64,000 nt of DNA from Alcanivorax sediminis (GCF_009601165.1 NZ_WIRE01000001.1:1860001-1924000); one strand, 5' to 3'. Positions 38,007-47,640 are shown, counted from the stretch's first letter. Numbers and translations: made by a program. Notes: generated by a model from the sequence alone, not told the origin.

Positions 38007-38370
38007 TTTGCTCTCCTTTGAAATTCAGACGTCGAGGTGCTGGAGGCGCCGAACCCCCGGTAAAGCACGGACGTTCGGCGTCAGGAGAGAAAGGCAGGGG
38101 TGCTCGCAACCATGCCCTTGGGGAGGGCGGTTGTTTGAAATGAGGGGCGGAGGCTCACCAATGCGGGAGCAAATTCAATAGCCATGGAGCGAGCGTAGCA
38201 GAAAGGTAGCCGTTGTCCAGATGGCTCAGTTTGAAGGGGGGGGGCATGATGCTGGACTCATTTTCAGAGTATCAACGGGATGTTCAGTCCGCTTGTTACT
38301 TGTTTGCCAGGCCAGAAAAGTCATTGCGTATCTATGTTCGTCTGACGCATTCCCAAGGGTGTCGCAACGC
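38007..38370. other. Intergenic region upstream of rnk
   Basis: About 360 nt between the rnk start and the alkB terminator. No credible gene or RNA was seen; two overlapping short frames here lack ribosome sites. Confidence 0.4.
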
Positions 38371-38395
38371 AAAAGAGCCCGTGACGGGCTCTTTT
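38371..38395. terminator. Bidirectional terminator after alkB
   Basis: AAAAGAGCCCG and CGGGCTCTTTT form a perfect 11-bp stem around TGA, with A/T runs on both sides. It is 16 nt after the alkB stop on the minus strand. Confidence 0.88.
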
Positions 38396-38410
38396 GCTAT
38401 CACCCGTTGA

Positions 38411-39805
38411 TCAAGTAACGGGAACAAAATCGCTTTTGTCTCTTACTGCGCACTCCGGGCAGGACCAGTTGTCCGGAATTGCGTTCCAGCCTGTGCCGGG
38501 AACGAAGCCCTCGTTTGGGTTCCCTTCATGCTCGTCATAGACATAACCACAGTTGCTGCAGCGATGGCGGCTGGCGGCCACAAGGTTGGGGGAGCGTTGT
38601 TCTTGTTGTGATGGCGTCGCCGGGACCACGGTTTCCGGGCAAGGGGTGGGCGCGGTCTGCCATTTTTTTATCAGTCGCTCTCGTTTCGGGCCGTACAGGT
38701 GTGCCTTGGTCACATCTCCTCCGTAGTGGCGGGCAACCCGAGGGTTCATGACCTTGAACCAGAGCGGCGGGAAGTACGCCAGAATCATCATGGACGCATA
38801 ACCGGAAGGCAGCTGCGGCGACTCGTCAAAGTGGCGCAGTGACTGAAAGCGTCGGGTCGGATTGGCGTGATGATCTGAGTGACGTTGCAGCTGATACAGC
38901 AGCAGATTAGTAACGATGTTGTTGCTGTTCCAGGAGTGGCTGGGCGCGCAGCGCTCATAGCGCCCGGTGCGCTCATCCCACTGGCGCAGCAGACCGTAGT
39001 GCTCCAGATAGTTCACTACTTCCAGCAGGGCGGCACCGAAGAACGCCTGAATCAGCAGGAAGGCAAGGGCACCGGTACCAAGCCACAGAGTCAGAGCACC
39101 GAACAGCACCACGGTCATGGACCAGGCGCGCAGGTTTTCGTTATCAAAAGACCAGACGGATTTTCCCTGTCGCTCCAGTCGCTCTGCTTCCAGTTCCCAG
39201 GCGGAACGCAGGCTGCCAATCATGGTGCGCGGCAGAAACGCATAGAAGGTTTCGCCCATGCGGGAGCTGGCCGGATCACGGGGAGTGGCCACGTTTTTGT
39301 GGTGGCCCCGGTTGTGCTCCACAAAGAAATGCCCGTAAGCCACAGGTGCGAGGGCAACCTTGGCTAGCCATTTTTCCAGATCGGCGCGTTTGTGGCCCAG
39401 CTCATGGGCAGTGTTGATGGCCACGCCGTTGATCAGTCCTGCGGTGATCAGCAACGCGACCATACTGGCCAGGCTGATGTCCGTGCTGGTGGCGAGCCAC
39501 ACCGCCATGATGGTGGTGGCGTATTGGGCCGGGATGTAGGCATAGACGATGGCGCGGTAATAGCGGTTGGCTTCCAGTGCCGCCACGGCACTTTCCGGAG
39601 GGTTATTGATATCGGTGCCGATCAACCAATCCATCAGGGGCAATACCCCGTAGAAAAATGCCGGCATCAGCCAGAACAGGGCGGGCTGTTCCAGCAGGTA
39701 GGCTGCCAGCAGGGTAAGGAAGCCGAGCAGGGGCAGAAACGGACTGGCCAGCCAGAGCAGGTATTTCCGGTCAGACCAGGGAGCGGTCACGTTTGGCGTT
39801 GTCAT
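38411..39805 (-). CDS. alkB: Alkane 1-monooxygenase fused to rubredoxin
   Basis: A 464-residue fusion. Residues 1-380 are an AlkB-type membrane diiron hydroxylase with six hydrophobic segments and the four His clusters: HELGH (134-138), EHNRGHHKNVATPRDP (His 164, 168, 169), the NYLEHYGL motif (His 269) and LQRHSDHHA (His 309, 312, 313). After a linker, residues 416-464 form a rubredoxin with two CxxC pairs at 416/419 and 449/452. AlkB hydroxylates terminal carbons of n-alkanes; rubredoxin supplies electrons. Fusion puts the donor in cis. The gene is divergent from an AraC-type regulator gene and ends in a strong terminator. Confidence 0.92.
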   Translation of the reverse strand: MTTPNVTAPWSDRKYLLWLASPFLPLLGFLTLLAAYLLEQPALFWLMPAFFYGVLPLMDWLIGTDINNPPESAVAALEANRYYRAIVYAYIPAQYATTIMAVWLATSTDISLASMVALLITAGLINGVAINTAHELGHKRADLEKWLAKVALAPVAYGHFFVEHNRGHHKNVATPRDPASSRMGETFYAFLPRTMIGSLRSAWELEAERLERQGKSVWSFDNENLRAWSMTVVLFGALTLWLGTGALAFLLIQAFFGAALLEVVNYLEHYGLLRQWDERTGRYERCAPSHSWNSNNIVTNLLLYQLQRHSDHHANPTRRFQSLRHFDESPQLPSGYASMMILAYFPPLWFKVMNPRVARHYGGDVTKAHLYGPKRERLIKKWQTAPTPCPETVVPATPSQQEQRSPNLVAASRHRCSNCGYVYDEHEGNPNEGFVPGTGWNAIPDNWSCPECAVRDKSDFVPVT

Positions 39806-39885
39806 TGTTGTTTACCTCGCAAGTCACCGTTGTCGGGAATAATTGGGTGAATGCAGATTCCCAGAGCCGGGCTTGCCAGGCTTGT

Positions 39886-39917
39886 CATTTATTGCCAACC
39901 TATTGGCATTTATTGAC
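39886..39917. promoter_or_regulatory. Direct repeats in alkB/araC divergent promoter
   Basis: CATTTATTGCC (39886-39896) and CATTTATTGAC (39907-39917) are 21 nt apart, two helical turns, as for AraC-family half-sites. Between them lies an inverted repeat TGCCAA-CCTA-TTGGCA. The region separates the alkB and AraC-type genes, so it is the probable operator for that regulator. Confidence 0.6.
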
Positions 39918-39938
39918 AGTGTTCTTCATAGGTGCGAC

Positions 39939-40982
39939 ATGGCGTCTGCTGGTGGTCTTCCCTTTATTCCCGCGCGTTACTACGCGCGCCTTGGTGAATT
40001 GTTGAGTGGCCATGGTCTGGATGGCGCTGCTGTGTTCGGTCAGGCAGGGATGGCGCAAGAGACGCTGGACGATCCGGAAGGGCGCCTGACCTTGCCGCAG
40101 GTGGAGGCACTGATTGCGGAGGTTTACCGCATTGCACCCGATATCCCCTGGGCTTTTGAGCTGGGGCGCAGTCTGAAGCTCAGCTCCCATGGCATGCTGG
40201 GTTACGCCATGTTGAGCAGCCCGGACCTGGACTATGTATTCCAGCTGTTGGCGCGCTACTTCCGCATCATCATGCCCACCTTCCGCCTGCAGTACCGTCG
40301 TGGCGATGAGCATGATGAGGTGTTGCTGACGGTGGCCGCGGGCCAGTCGCCGCTCTGTCTGCAGTTTCACATCGAGGCAATCGCAGTTGCCTGGCACTGG
40401 GAAATTCTCTCCCTGCTGCAGGGCAACATGCCGACTTATGATCTCTACCTCTCCTGTGGTACGCCCCGGCATCTGGAGCGTTACGCCGGGCTGAAACCGG
40501 CACGCTGGCATTTTGGCTGGCCGATTCGTCCGGGCTTCCGGATTCTGTACCCCAGAGGGTTGGTGAGCCGGGAGCTGGCCATGGCCGACCCTGGGGCCCT
40601 GAAGCTGGCAGAGCGCCAGTGTAGCGAACTGGCCCAGCAGACCCTGAAACAGGGGCGGTTGGTGGAATGGGTGACGGCCATGCTGACCTACTCTCGGGAT
40701 GTCATTACCTCCCGCGAAGAACTGGCGGCGCTGCTCAACATCGCGCCGCGTACGCTGGATCGGCGTTTGCAAGAGGAGGGGGCAAGCTTTCGTGAGCTGT
40801 CCCGCCAGATCCGTTTTCAGCGAGCCTGCGATCTGGTACGCAGCGGGCAGCTGAGCATGCTGGAGATCGCGCTGGAACTGGGCTATCGGGATAGCGCCAA
40901 CTTTACGCGTGCCTTTCGTCGCGAGGCCGGTTGCGCGCCGTCGCAATGGCTGTCGGGGCAACAGGATGCCAAAACACGTTGA
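39939..40982 (+). CDS. AraC-family transcriptional regulator, probable alkB activator
   Basis: A 347-residue regulator of the OruR/ArgR-like type: an N-terminal ligand domain of about 240 residues (starts MASAGGLPFIPARYYARLGE) and a C-terminal double helix-turn-helix (SREELAALLNIAPRTLDRRL, then LSMLEIALELGYRDSANFTR). Divergence from the AlkB-rubredoxin gene and the direct repeats between them point to control of alkane hydroxylation. ATG 39939 is chosen because the 32 residues upstream read through the repeats and are not family-like. Confidence 0.87.
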   Translation: MASAGGLPFIPARYYARLGELLSGHGLDGAAVFGQAGMAQETLDDPEGRLTLPQVEALIAEVYRIAPDIPWAFELGRSLKLSSHGMLGYAMLSSPDLDYVFQLLARYFRIIMPTFRLQYRRGDEHDEVLLTVAAGQSPLCLQFHIEAIAVAWHWEILSLLQGNMPTYDLYLSCGTPRHLERYAGLKPARWHFGWPIRPGFRILYPRGLVSRELAMADPGALKLAERQCSELAQQTLKQGRLVEWVTAMLTYSRDVITSREELAALLNIAPRTLDRRLQEEGASFRELSRQIRFQRACDLVRSGQLSMLEIALELGYRDSANFTRAFRREAGCAPSQWLSGQQDAKTR

Positions 40983-41072
40983 ACGGGTGATGTTCGCCAG
41001 TTCGTTGCCCGGTAACATACGGAGCATCATGGCCTGCTCGGCAGGCGGAACCAACCTGACAGGACAGTAAGA

Positions 41073-41561
41073 GTGGAACAGGACGCAATTCAACAGGCGG
41101 CTGAGCAATTGGCGGACAGCCTGATCAAGCAGAAACTGATGGCGGTCACCGCCGAGTCCTGCACTGGCGGCGGCATTGCTCAGGTGCTGACGGAAATTCC
41201 CGGTTCCTCACGCTGGTTTGAGCGGGGCTTTGTATCCTATTCCAACGAGGCCAAGCAGGAGCTGCTGGGGGTCAACGTCGCCACACTGGAAGCCCACGGA
41301 GCGGTGAGCGAAGAAACCGCACTGGAGATGGCCCGTGGTGCAGTGGCGCACTCTCGGGGGCACGTGAGTGTGGCGGTGACGGGCATCGCCGGCCCGGATG
41401 GCGGCACCCCGGACAAGCCGGTCGGGACGGTGTGGATTGCCTGGGGGCAGAAACTGGGCTACGCCGAGGCGCAGTGCTTCCTGTTTGAGGGCGACCGCCA
41501 TGCCGTTCGTCAGCAGACCATCCTGGCGGCGCTGCAGGGCTTGAATGACCGCCTGCAGTAG
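41073..41561 (+). CDS. pncC: Nicotinamide-nucleotide amidohydrolase PncC
   Basis: A 162-residue CinA C-terminal type protein that deamidates nicotinamide mononucleotide in pyridine nucleotide recycling. Motifs: AESCTGGGIAQVLTEIPGSS and VAVTGIAGPDGGTPDKPVGTVW. It starts with GTG at 41073. It lies just upstream of recA, a common arrangement in gammaproteobacteria. Confidence 0.92.
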   Translation: MEQDAIQQAAEQLADSLIKQKLMAVTAESCTGGGIAQVLTEIPGSSRWFERGFVSYSNEAKQELLGVNVATLEAHGAVSEETALEMARGAVAHSRGHVSVAVTGIAGPDGGTPDKPVGTVWIAWGQKLGYAEAQCFLFEGDRHAVRQQTILAALQGLNDRLQ

Positions 41562-41611
41562 TCACAATCACCCGAGCGTTTCTGAATAAACCGCCGATAA
41601 GACAAACAGGG

Positions 41612-41660
41612 TTGCAAAGGACAGGAATTCCTGTTCATAATACTGTCCATATTGTCAGTG
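41612..41660 (+). promoter_or_regulatory. recA promoter with LexA-like site and palindrome
   Basis: TTGCAA (41612) and CATAAT (41636) with an 18-nt spacer form a possible sigma-70 promoter. Within the spacer is the perfect palindrome ACAGGAATTCCTGT (41621-41634). Over the start region lies TACTGTCCATATTGTCAGTG (41641-41660), matching the SOS box CTGT-N8-ACAG with one change (TCAG). This fits LexA control of recA. Confidence 0.65.
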
Positions 41661-41737
41661 CTGACTGAAAGGCCAGTTTGACGACACAGATACCGGCGAT
41701 GCAATGACTGTCACGCCGATAAAGGAGAGGGGTCACC

Positions 41738-42772
41738 ATGAGCGATAAATCCAAGGCGTTGTCCGCCGCACTGTCCCAGATTGAACGTCAGTTTGGTAAA
41801 GGTTCCGTGATGCGTATGGGCGATCGCAAGCGCGAGCGCATGCCATCCATTTCCACCGGTTCCCTGGGGCTGGATATCGCACTGGGCATTGGCGGCCTGC
41901 CGAAAGGCCGTATCGTGGAAATCTACGGCCCGGAATCTTCTGGTAAAACCACCCTCACCCTGAGCGTGATTGCCCAGGCGCAGAAAAAAGGCGCCACCTG
42001 TGCGTTCGTGGATGCAGAGCACGCGCTGGACCCGGACTACGCCGAGAAGCTGGGCGTGAATGTGGATGATCTGATTGTTTCCCAGCCAGACACGGGTGAA
42101 CAGGCACTGGAAATCACCGACATGCTGGTACGTTCCGGAGCTGTCGACGTGGTGATTGTTGACTCTGTGGCCGCCCTGGTGCCGAAAGCCGAAATCGAAG
42201 GCGAAATGGGTGACGCACACGTGGGTCTGCAGGCCCGTCTGATGAGCCAGGCGCTGCGCAAGATTACCGGTAACGTGAAAAACGCCAATACGCTGGTGGT
42301 GTTCATTAACCAGATTCGTATGAAGATTGGTGTGATGTTCGGTAACCCGGAAACCACCACCGGTGGTAATGCGCTGAAATTCTACTCTTCCGTTCGCCTG
42401 GATATCCGTCGTATCGGTGCGGTCAAGCAGGGTGACGAAGTGACCGGGAACGAAACCCGGGTCAAGGTCGTCAAGAACAAGGTATCTCCGCCTTTCCGTC
42501 AGGCCGAGTTCCAGATTCTGTACGGCCAGGGCATCAATCAGCTGGGTGAAGTGCTGGATCTGGGTGTACAGCAGGGACTGGTGGATAAATCTGGCGCGTG
42601 GTACGCCTACAAGGGCGACAAGATCGGCCAGGGCAAGCAGAACGCCTGCGACTACCTGCGTGAAAATCCGGCCATCGCCGAGGAAATCGAGACGGAGATC
42701 CGTGCTCGCCTGTTGCCGGACCCGAATGCGGAAGCACCGCTGGAAGAGGAAGTGTCGGCGGGCGATGAGTGA
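41738..42772 (+). CDS. recA: Recombinase RecA
   Basis: A 344-residue RecA: strand exchange in homologous recombination and coprotease for LexA cleavage. The Walker A is [10 protein letters not shown], and the signature [14 protein letters not shown] is complete. The C-terminus is acidic (EEEVSAGDE), as usual. It follows a LexA-like site and overlaps recX by 8 nt. A strong ribosome site (AAAGGAGAGG) precedes the start. Confidence 0.98.
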   Translation: MSDKSKALSAALSQIERQFGKGSVMRMGDRKRERMPSISTGSLGLDIALGIGGLPKGRIVEIYGPESSGKTTLTLSVIAQAQKKGATCAFVDAEHALDPDYAEKLGVNVDDLIVSQPDTGEQALEITDMLVRSGAVDVVIVDSVAALVPKAEIEGEMGDAHVGLQARLMSQALRKITGNVKNANTLVVFINQIRMKIGVMFGNPETTTGGNALKFYSSVRLDIRRIGAVKQGDEVTGNETRVKVVKNKVSPPFRQAEFQILYGQGINQLGEVLDLGVQQGLVDKSGAWYAYKGDKIGQGKQNACDYLRENPAIAEEIETEIRARLLPDPNAEAPLEEEVSAGDE

Positions 42773-43235
42773 ACCGCTGAGTGAATCCGAGCTGCGTCAG
42801 CGGGCTGTCAGCCTGTTGGCGCGCCGGGATCACGCCCGTCGCGAACTGGAAACCAAGCTGCGCAGTAAAGTGGGTGATCACCCTGCACTGGCGGCCGTGA
42901 TCGAGTGGTGCGAAGAACATGGCTTCATCGATGACCGGCGCTTTGCCGGTTTTTTTGTGCGCTCACGCATTGAGCGCGGCCATGGGCCGCTGCGTATCCG
43001 CCAGGAGATGCAGCTCAAAGGCGTGGATCGCGAGCTGATTGAACGGGCGATCAGTGAAGCCGGAGATGATGATGGCGTGGACTGGTTTGCGCTGGCGCGA
43101 GAAACCCGTGCCCGTCGCTTCCGCTCCCTGCCTCAGGACCAGAAAGAAAAAGCCCGACAGTTACGTTTTCTGCAAAGCCGTGGTTTCGATGCCGAACAGA
43201 GTTTCGCGGCGCTGGATATCCCCGAAGAGGAGTAG
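42765..43235 (+). CDS. recX: Regulatory protein RecX
   Basis: A 156-residue RecX, a modulator that binds RecA filaments and limits extension. Three tandem three-helix repeats are readable ([55 protein letters not shown]). ATG 42765 lies inside the recA 3' end, an 8-nt overlap, so expression depends on recA translation. A longer in-frame extension through recA is a shadow. Confidence 0.92.
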   Translation: MSEPLSESELRQRAVSLLARRDHARRELETKLRSKVGDHPALAAVIEWCEEHGFIDDRRFAGFFVRSRIERGHGPLRIRQEMQLKGVDRELIERAISEAGDDDGVDWFALARETRARRFRSLPQDQKEKARQLRFLQSRGFDAEQSFAALDIPEEE

Positions 43236-43425
43236 CCAATTCCTCTTTCCAAAAGCAGGTTTGACACCAGTGTCACCGAAGTAAGGCAGGGGAGGCCCCT
43301 CGGCAAGTACTGTGCTGTTGCCGCCTTGGTAGAGTCTTTTTCCATACTCGAGGTAACAGGCGCCGGGGGCAAGGTGTGTGGTTTCTGCGTCGGGCGTCTG
43401 GCTTTCTGCATACTGCGTTAACTAA

Positions 43426-44856
43426 TCAGAACTCTTCCTCTGACAACCGCTGCATGTCCTTCATGCGTCCGCTGAGTTTGCTGTAAAGCGCGAAGTCATC
43501 TTCGGCACCTTTCAACGCATATTCCATCTGCTGCAGCGCCTTGCCGCTGTTGCCGCGCAGGAAATGGGTTTCTGCCCGGGCATGCAGGGCTCTTACCCGG
43601 TCACCGCTGTTACCGTAGGCATCCGCGACCAGATCCCAGATATGGGGATCTGAAGGGCGTTTGTTGAGGAGGGGGGAGAGCACCGGTAGAGCCATGGCCG
43701 GCTGTTTGCTGCGCAAGTAGGCCTTGCTGAGCAGGATGGAGGCAGCGTAGTCATCCGGTGATACTTTGAGCACCCGTTTAGCCTCTTCAATGGCGCGGGG
43801 GTAGTTCTCCTCATCCACTGCCACCTCGACCAGACCGAGTCGAAACCACAGCTCATCCGGATACTGGTCAGCCAGTTGTTCCATCAGTGACCGGGCCAGA
43901 TCGTATTGATTGGCGCGCAGATGGCTAAGTGCAAGGCCATAGCGTGCGGCCTGCAGGGCCAGTGCGCTGCGTTCATTGCGGTAGCGTTCGAAGTAGGCGA
44001 TGGCCTGGTCATCTCCCTGGATAAAGGCAGCCCGAAGCCTGGCCTGAACCAGCAGGTAGTGTGGCGAAATACTCATGGGAGGCGAGGGCAGGTTCCGGGC
44101 CCGGGCCCGACTGTCTGCGATCCGGCTTTCGGTGACGGGGTGAGTAAGCAGAAATTCCAGAGGATCGCCTGCGAACTGCTGCTCATTGAGCATACGCTCG
44201 AAGAATCGTGGCATGGCGTCCGGGTCCATACCTGCCGAGGCCAGGGTCTGCATACCCACCCGATCGGCTTCGCGCTCGTTCTGGCGTGAGTAGGCCAGCT
44301 GAGCCTGGATGGCGCCGGCCTGGGTGGCGGCCATGCCCGCCATACCCGCTTCTCCCTCACCGGCAATGGCAACCGCAAGGCTCGCGAGCATGGCAGCCAG
44401 CACAGCGGTGTTGACCTTTTTTGCGTCCAGGTAGCGACGGGCGAAATGCCGCTGGCTGACGTGAGCGATTTCGTGGGCTACTACGCCGCCCACCTCGGAT
44501 TCATCCTCCGCATTGAGGAACAGGCCCGCATTGAGGCCAATGACCCCGCCCGGAACGGCAAACGCGTTGATCTCGCGGCTGTTAATGACCACGATATCCA
44601 GTTCTGGCTCTTTCAAGTCGCTGAATGAGGCGAGCTTATAGACCAGGCTTTCCACATATTCCTGAATTAAGGGGTCGGACATGATCGAGGTCTGCCCACG
44701 CAGCTGCCGCAGCCATGCCCGACCCAGCCGGTATTCCTGATCCGCAGACATCAGTGCCGAGGTGGGATCGCCAAGCACGGGCAGATCGTCATTGGCACTG
44801 ACCGGATTGCCGGCCAGACAGCAAAGCAAAAGTAATGCGCGAGGTAGCAACTTCAA
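43426..44856 (-). CDS. bepA: M48 metalloprotease with TPR domain (BepA-like)
   Basis: A 476-residue exported protein: signal peptide, an M48 zinc protease domain with VVAHEIAHVSQRH and a distal E-x-E-A-D-R-V-G motif, then TPR repeats over the C-terminal 200 residues. The architecture matches BepA (YfgC), a periplasmic chaperone/protease for outer membrane proteins such as LptD. It is divergent from the TusA-like gene. Confidence 0.9.
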   Translation of the reverse strand: MKLLPRALLLLCCLAGNPVSANDDLPVLGDPTSALMSADQEYRLGRAWLRQLRGQTSIMSDPLIQEYVESLVYKLASFSDLKEPELDIVVINSREINAFAVPGGVIGLNAGLFLNAEDESEVGGVVAHEIAHVSQRHFARRYLDAKKVNTAVLAAMLASLAVAIAGEGEAGMAGMAATQAGAIQAQLAYSRQNEREADRVGMQTLASAGMDPDAMPRFFERMLNEQQFAGDPLEFLLTHPVTESRIADSRARARNLPSPPMSISPHYLLVQARLRAAFIQGDDQAIAYFERYRNERSALALQAARYGLALSHLRANQYDLARSLMEQLADQYPDELWFRLGLVEVAVDEENYPRAIEEAKRVLKVSPDDYAASILLSKAYLRSKQPAMALPVLSPLLNKRPSDPHIWDLVADAYGNSGDRVRALHARAETHFLRGNSGKALQQMEYALKGAEDDFALYSKLSGRMKDMQRLSEEEF

Positions 44857-44929
44857 TCAGTACTCCATGTCGAATGGGCGGGCATGTGACTATAATGCCG
44901 TCAGGCAGACAATCAATGAAACCCTGTGC

Positions 44930-45178
44930 ATGACTGACCCATTAATCGATCTTCAAATAGATGCTTCTGACCTGCAATGTCCGATGCCGCTACTCAAGAC
45001 CCGTCAGGCTCTCAGACACCTTAATCCTGGCCAGGTTCTTGAGGTGATCGCGACGGATGCCTCGTCGGCGCAGGATATCCCTGCCTATTTGAGACAGTCT
45101 TGCCACCAACTGGTTCGTTGTGACGAACAACCCGGGCGATGGTGCTTTCTGATTCGCCGCGGAGAAAGGGAGAGCTGA
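44930..45178 (+). CDS. TusA-like sulfurtransferase family protein
   Basis: An 82-residue protein with the TusA/SirA signature CPMPLLKTRQALRHLNPGQVLEV, where the first Cys carries persulfide sulfur. It may deliver sulfur for tRNA thiolation or cofactor synthesis. The stop overlaps the next start (TGATG), so it forms an operon with the permease gene. ATG 44930 lacks a strong ribosome site; a longer frame upstream is not family-like. Confidence 0.85.
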   Translation: MTDPLIDLQIDASDLQCPMPLLKTRQALRHLNPGQVLEVIATDASSAQDIPAYLRQSCHQLVRCDEQPGRWCFLIRRGERES

Positions 45179-46269
45179 TGGTACGTATTCTGAGGCACTG
45201 GATGGACCAGTACTTCTCTGACGAGGAGGCGGTCTACCTGTTGGTGGTACTGCTGACTGTGGGCCTGGTCATCGCCTTTCTGGGCGGTATGTTGGCGCCG
45301 GTACTGGCGGCGATGGTGATTGCCTATCTGATGCAGGGGCTGGTGGCTGCGCTGGAGCGTCGTGGCATGGGCAGAATGCTGGCGGTGGGGTCTGTGTTTA
45401 CCCTGTTTCTGGGGGTTCTGATTGCGACCCTGGTGGTGCTGTTGCCCATGGTCTGGCGGCAGACTGTGCTGCTAGTACGCGACCAGCTGCCTTATTTCCT
45501 GAAAAGCGGTGAAGCCTGGCTGCGGGAGCTTCCCAGCCGTTATCCGGAAATCGTTTCCATCGAGCAAGTCGATTCCATTGTGGCGGTGATCCAGAGGGAA
45601 GTGGCTGTTGTCGGGCAGGGGGTGCTGACCTTGTCGCTGTCATCGATACCCAGCCTGGTTGAAGTGATGGTATTCCTGGTGCTGTTACCGCTCCTGGTGT
45701 TCTTTTTCCTCAAGGACAAGGATGCCATCGTGGGCTGGCTGATGCGCTTCTTGCCGGATCGTCGCCGGGTACTGTCACACGTCTGGCAGGAAATGGACGG
45801 CCAGATTGCCAACTATGTGCGCGGCAAGGCCGCCGAGATCGTGCTGGTTGGCAGTGTGACCTTTGTGGCGTTCATGCTGTTCGGGTTGAATTACGCGGTA
45901 TTGCTCAGTGTGTTGGTCGGGCTCTCGGTGGTGGTTCCCTATATCGGTGCCACCGTGGTGACGTTGCCGGTGGCGGCAGTGGCCTATGTCCAGTTTGGCT
46001 GGAGCGGTGATTTTGCTCTGGTGATGGTGGTTTACGGGGTGATCCAGTTTATTGACGGCAATATTCTGGTGCCGTTGCTGTTCTCCGAGGCGGTGAACCT
46101 GCATCCGGTAGCCATCATTACGGCGATTCTGCTGTTTGGCGGTCTGTGGGGGTTGTGGGGCGTTTTTTTCGCCATCCCGCTGGCCACCCTGATCAAGGCG
46201 GTGATCAACGCCTGGCCCGGACAGGGAGATTATTCAGTTGAGGTTTCGGAAGAGTCCGTAGAACCATGA
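45178..46269 (+). CDS. AI-2E family transporter (PerM-like permease)
   Basis: A 363-residue polytopic protein with about seven to eight helices and the family pattern: an N-terminal hairpin, an amphipathic region (REVAVVGQGVLTLSLSSIPS) and PYIGATVVTLPVA in the C-terminal half. PerM/TqsA-family members export small molecules or Na+; the substrate cannot be read. The start overlaps the TusA-like stop by 1 nt, with GGGAGAG as ribosome site. Confidence 0.87.
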   Translation: MVRILRHWMDQYFSDEEAVYLLVVLLTVGLVIAFLGGMLAPVLAAMVIAYLMQGLVAALERRGMGRMLAVGSVFTLFLGVLIATLVVLLPMVWRQTVLLVRDQLPYFLKSGEAWLRELPSRYPEIVSIEQVDSIVAVIQREVAVVGQGVLTLSLSSIPSLVEVMVFLVLLPLLVFFFLKDKDAIVGWLMRFLPDRRRVLSHVWQEMDGQIANYVRGKAAEIVLVGSVTFVAFMLFGLNYAVLLSVLVGLSVVVPYIGATVVTLPVAAVAYVQFGWSGDFALVMVVYGVIQFIDGNILVPLLFSEAVNLHPVAIITAILLFGGLWGLWGVFFAIPLATLIKAVINAWPGQGDYSVEVSEESVEP

Positions 46270-46275
46270 TCAAAA

Positions 46276-46297
46276 AAGGGGCGCATCTGCGCCCCTT
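46276..46297 (-). terminator. Terminator for bcp transcript
   Basis: AAGGGGCGCA and TGCGCCCCTT form a perfect 10-bp stem. Six A before it on the plus strand become a T run for minus-strand transcripts, so it ends bcp; the permease gene may use it less efficiently. Confidence 0.85.
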
Positions 46298-46317
46298 CCT
46301 GCGTGTGGCCAACGAGC

Positions 46318-46794
46318 CTAGATCCCCAGCTCGTCCAGTTCGGCGAGCAAGTCTTCGTGGTGAGTTTTGGTCTTGAACTTGTCCATCACTTTCAGCAGCT
46401 TGCCATCCTTGCCGATGATGAAAGAGGTGCGGATCAGGCCCATGAACTCCTTGCCCATGAATTTCTTCATGCCCCAACAGCCGTATTTGTCGGCAACGGC
46501 ATGATCTTCATCGGACAGCAGGCTGAAGTTCAGACCCTGTTTTTCGATGAATTTGGGCAGGCGGGCTACCGGGTCCGGGCTAATGCCGAAGACTACTACG
46601 CCACGCTTTTCCAGCTCGGCTTTGGTATCCCGGATACCACAGGCCTGCACCGTGCAGCCGGGTGTCATGGCCTTGGGGTAGAAGAACAGCACCACCGGGT
46701 TCTTGCCCTTGAACTGTTTCAGTTCAACGGTGTTGCCGTCCTGATCCTGCAGTTTGAAGTTGGGGGCCAGATTGCCAATTTTGGGGTGTGCCAT
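46318..46794 (-). CDS. bcp: Thioredoxin-dependent peroxiredoxin Bcp
   Basis: A 158-residue peroxiredoxin of the BCP/PrxQ group, reducing hydroperoxides with thioredoxin. The peroxidatic Cys is in KAMTPGCTVQACGIRD, with the second Cys five residues later. Standard length. It lies 67 nt downstream of gcvR in the same direction, a common pairing. Confidence 0.94.
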   Translation of the reverse strand: MAHPKIGNLAPNFKLQDQDGNTVELKQFKGKNPVVLFFYPKAMTPGCTVQACGIRDTKAELEKRGVVVFGISPDPVARLPKFIEKQGLNFSLLSDEDHAVADKYGCWGMKKFMGKEFMGLIRTSFIIGKDGKLLKVMDKFKTKTHHEDLLAELDELGI

Positions 46795-46861
46795 GTCGGT
46801 TCAATGCTCTTCGTGTTGATGTTGGTGCATGTTGCCTGAAGCGGGTTGCGTGATGCGTCCT

Positions 46862-47389
46862 CTAACGCTTCGGGCTCATGGTGGCATCCAGGTTACGTGC
46901 CTCGCAGAAGTCCAGAAAGGCGTCACGTAGCTGAGCCACGGATTGTTCGGCATTCATGCTCAGCACCAGGTGAAGGCTGAACATGGGCGTGCCGGTATGC
47001 GGAGCTGCATAGGTGCCGGTGTGTAAATCGTCGATATTGATGCTGCGCGAAGAAAAGAAGTTGGCAATTTCATGGACGATGCCGGGGTTGTCCATGGCCA
47101 CCACTTCCACTTCGTAGGGCAGGGAGGCGGGGCGTTGATCGCGACGCTGGGTGCGCTTGAGGGTGATAAGCAGGTCCAGCTGTTGGCTGAGGCTGCTCTG
47201 GTCTGCTTCCAGCTTTTCCAGGGTGGCTTCGCTCCCGGCCACCAGCATGAGGACGGCAAACTCGCCGCCCAGAACGGTCATGCGTGAATCGAGAATGTTG
47301 CCCTCGCGCTCCAGTACCGCGCGGGACAGGGACTCCACAATGCCGGGGCGGTCAGACCCCAAGGCTGAAATGACGATTAGCTGGTCCAT
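46862..47389 (-). CDS. gcvR: Glycine cleavage system transcriptional repressor GcvR
   Basis: A 175-residue protein with two ACT domains ([19 protein letters not shown] at the N-terminus; [19 protein letters not shown] in the middle). GcvR senses glycine and holds back GcvA. It is divergent from dapA, the usual order next to bcp in gammaproteobacteria. Confidence 0.92.
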   Translation of the reverse strand: MDQLIVISALGSDRPGIVESLSRAVLEREGNILDSRMTVLGGEFAVLMLVAGSEATLEKLEADQSSLSQQLDLLITLKRTQRRDQRPASLPYEVEVVAMDNPGIVHEIANFFSSRSINIDDLHTGTYAAPHTGTPMFSLHLVLSMNAEQSVAQLRDAFLDFCEARNLDATMSPKR

Positions 47390-47640
47390 ATGACGCTCCC
47401 TGACATCTGCTTTCTGTTTGGCCCCGGCGAGGCATTATTATTAGTCGACAAGTATGCTTGAAAGATCAACATGCAGTGTAGTGCCCATGGCGGGAGAGTG
47501 CACGGCGCACTGGCCGGATATCGCCTTTCCCTGCTGGCATCTGGCGTCCAGCCCTGTCGGCGTTTACCATAGCGCCCTTCACCATTTAGGCAGGGTCCGG
47601 TGCCGGAGGGTATCGGTTTTGCGGCCAACAGGAGACAGGC

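Noticed and set aside
38221..38418. Short plus-strand frames upstream of rnk
   Set aside because: Overlapping frames without ribosome site running through the alkB terminator; composition not coding-like.
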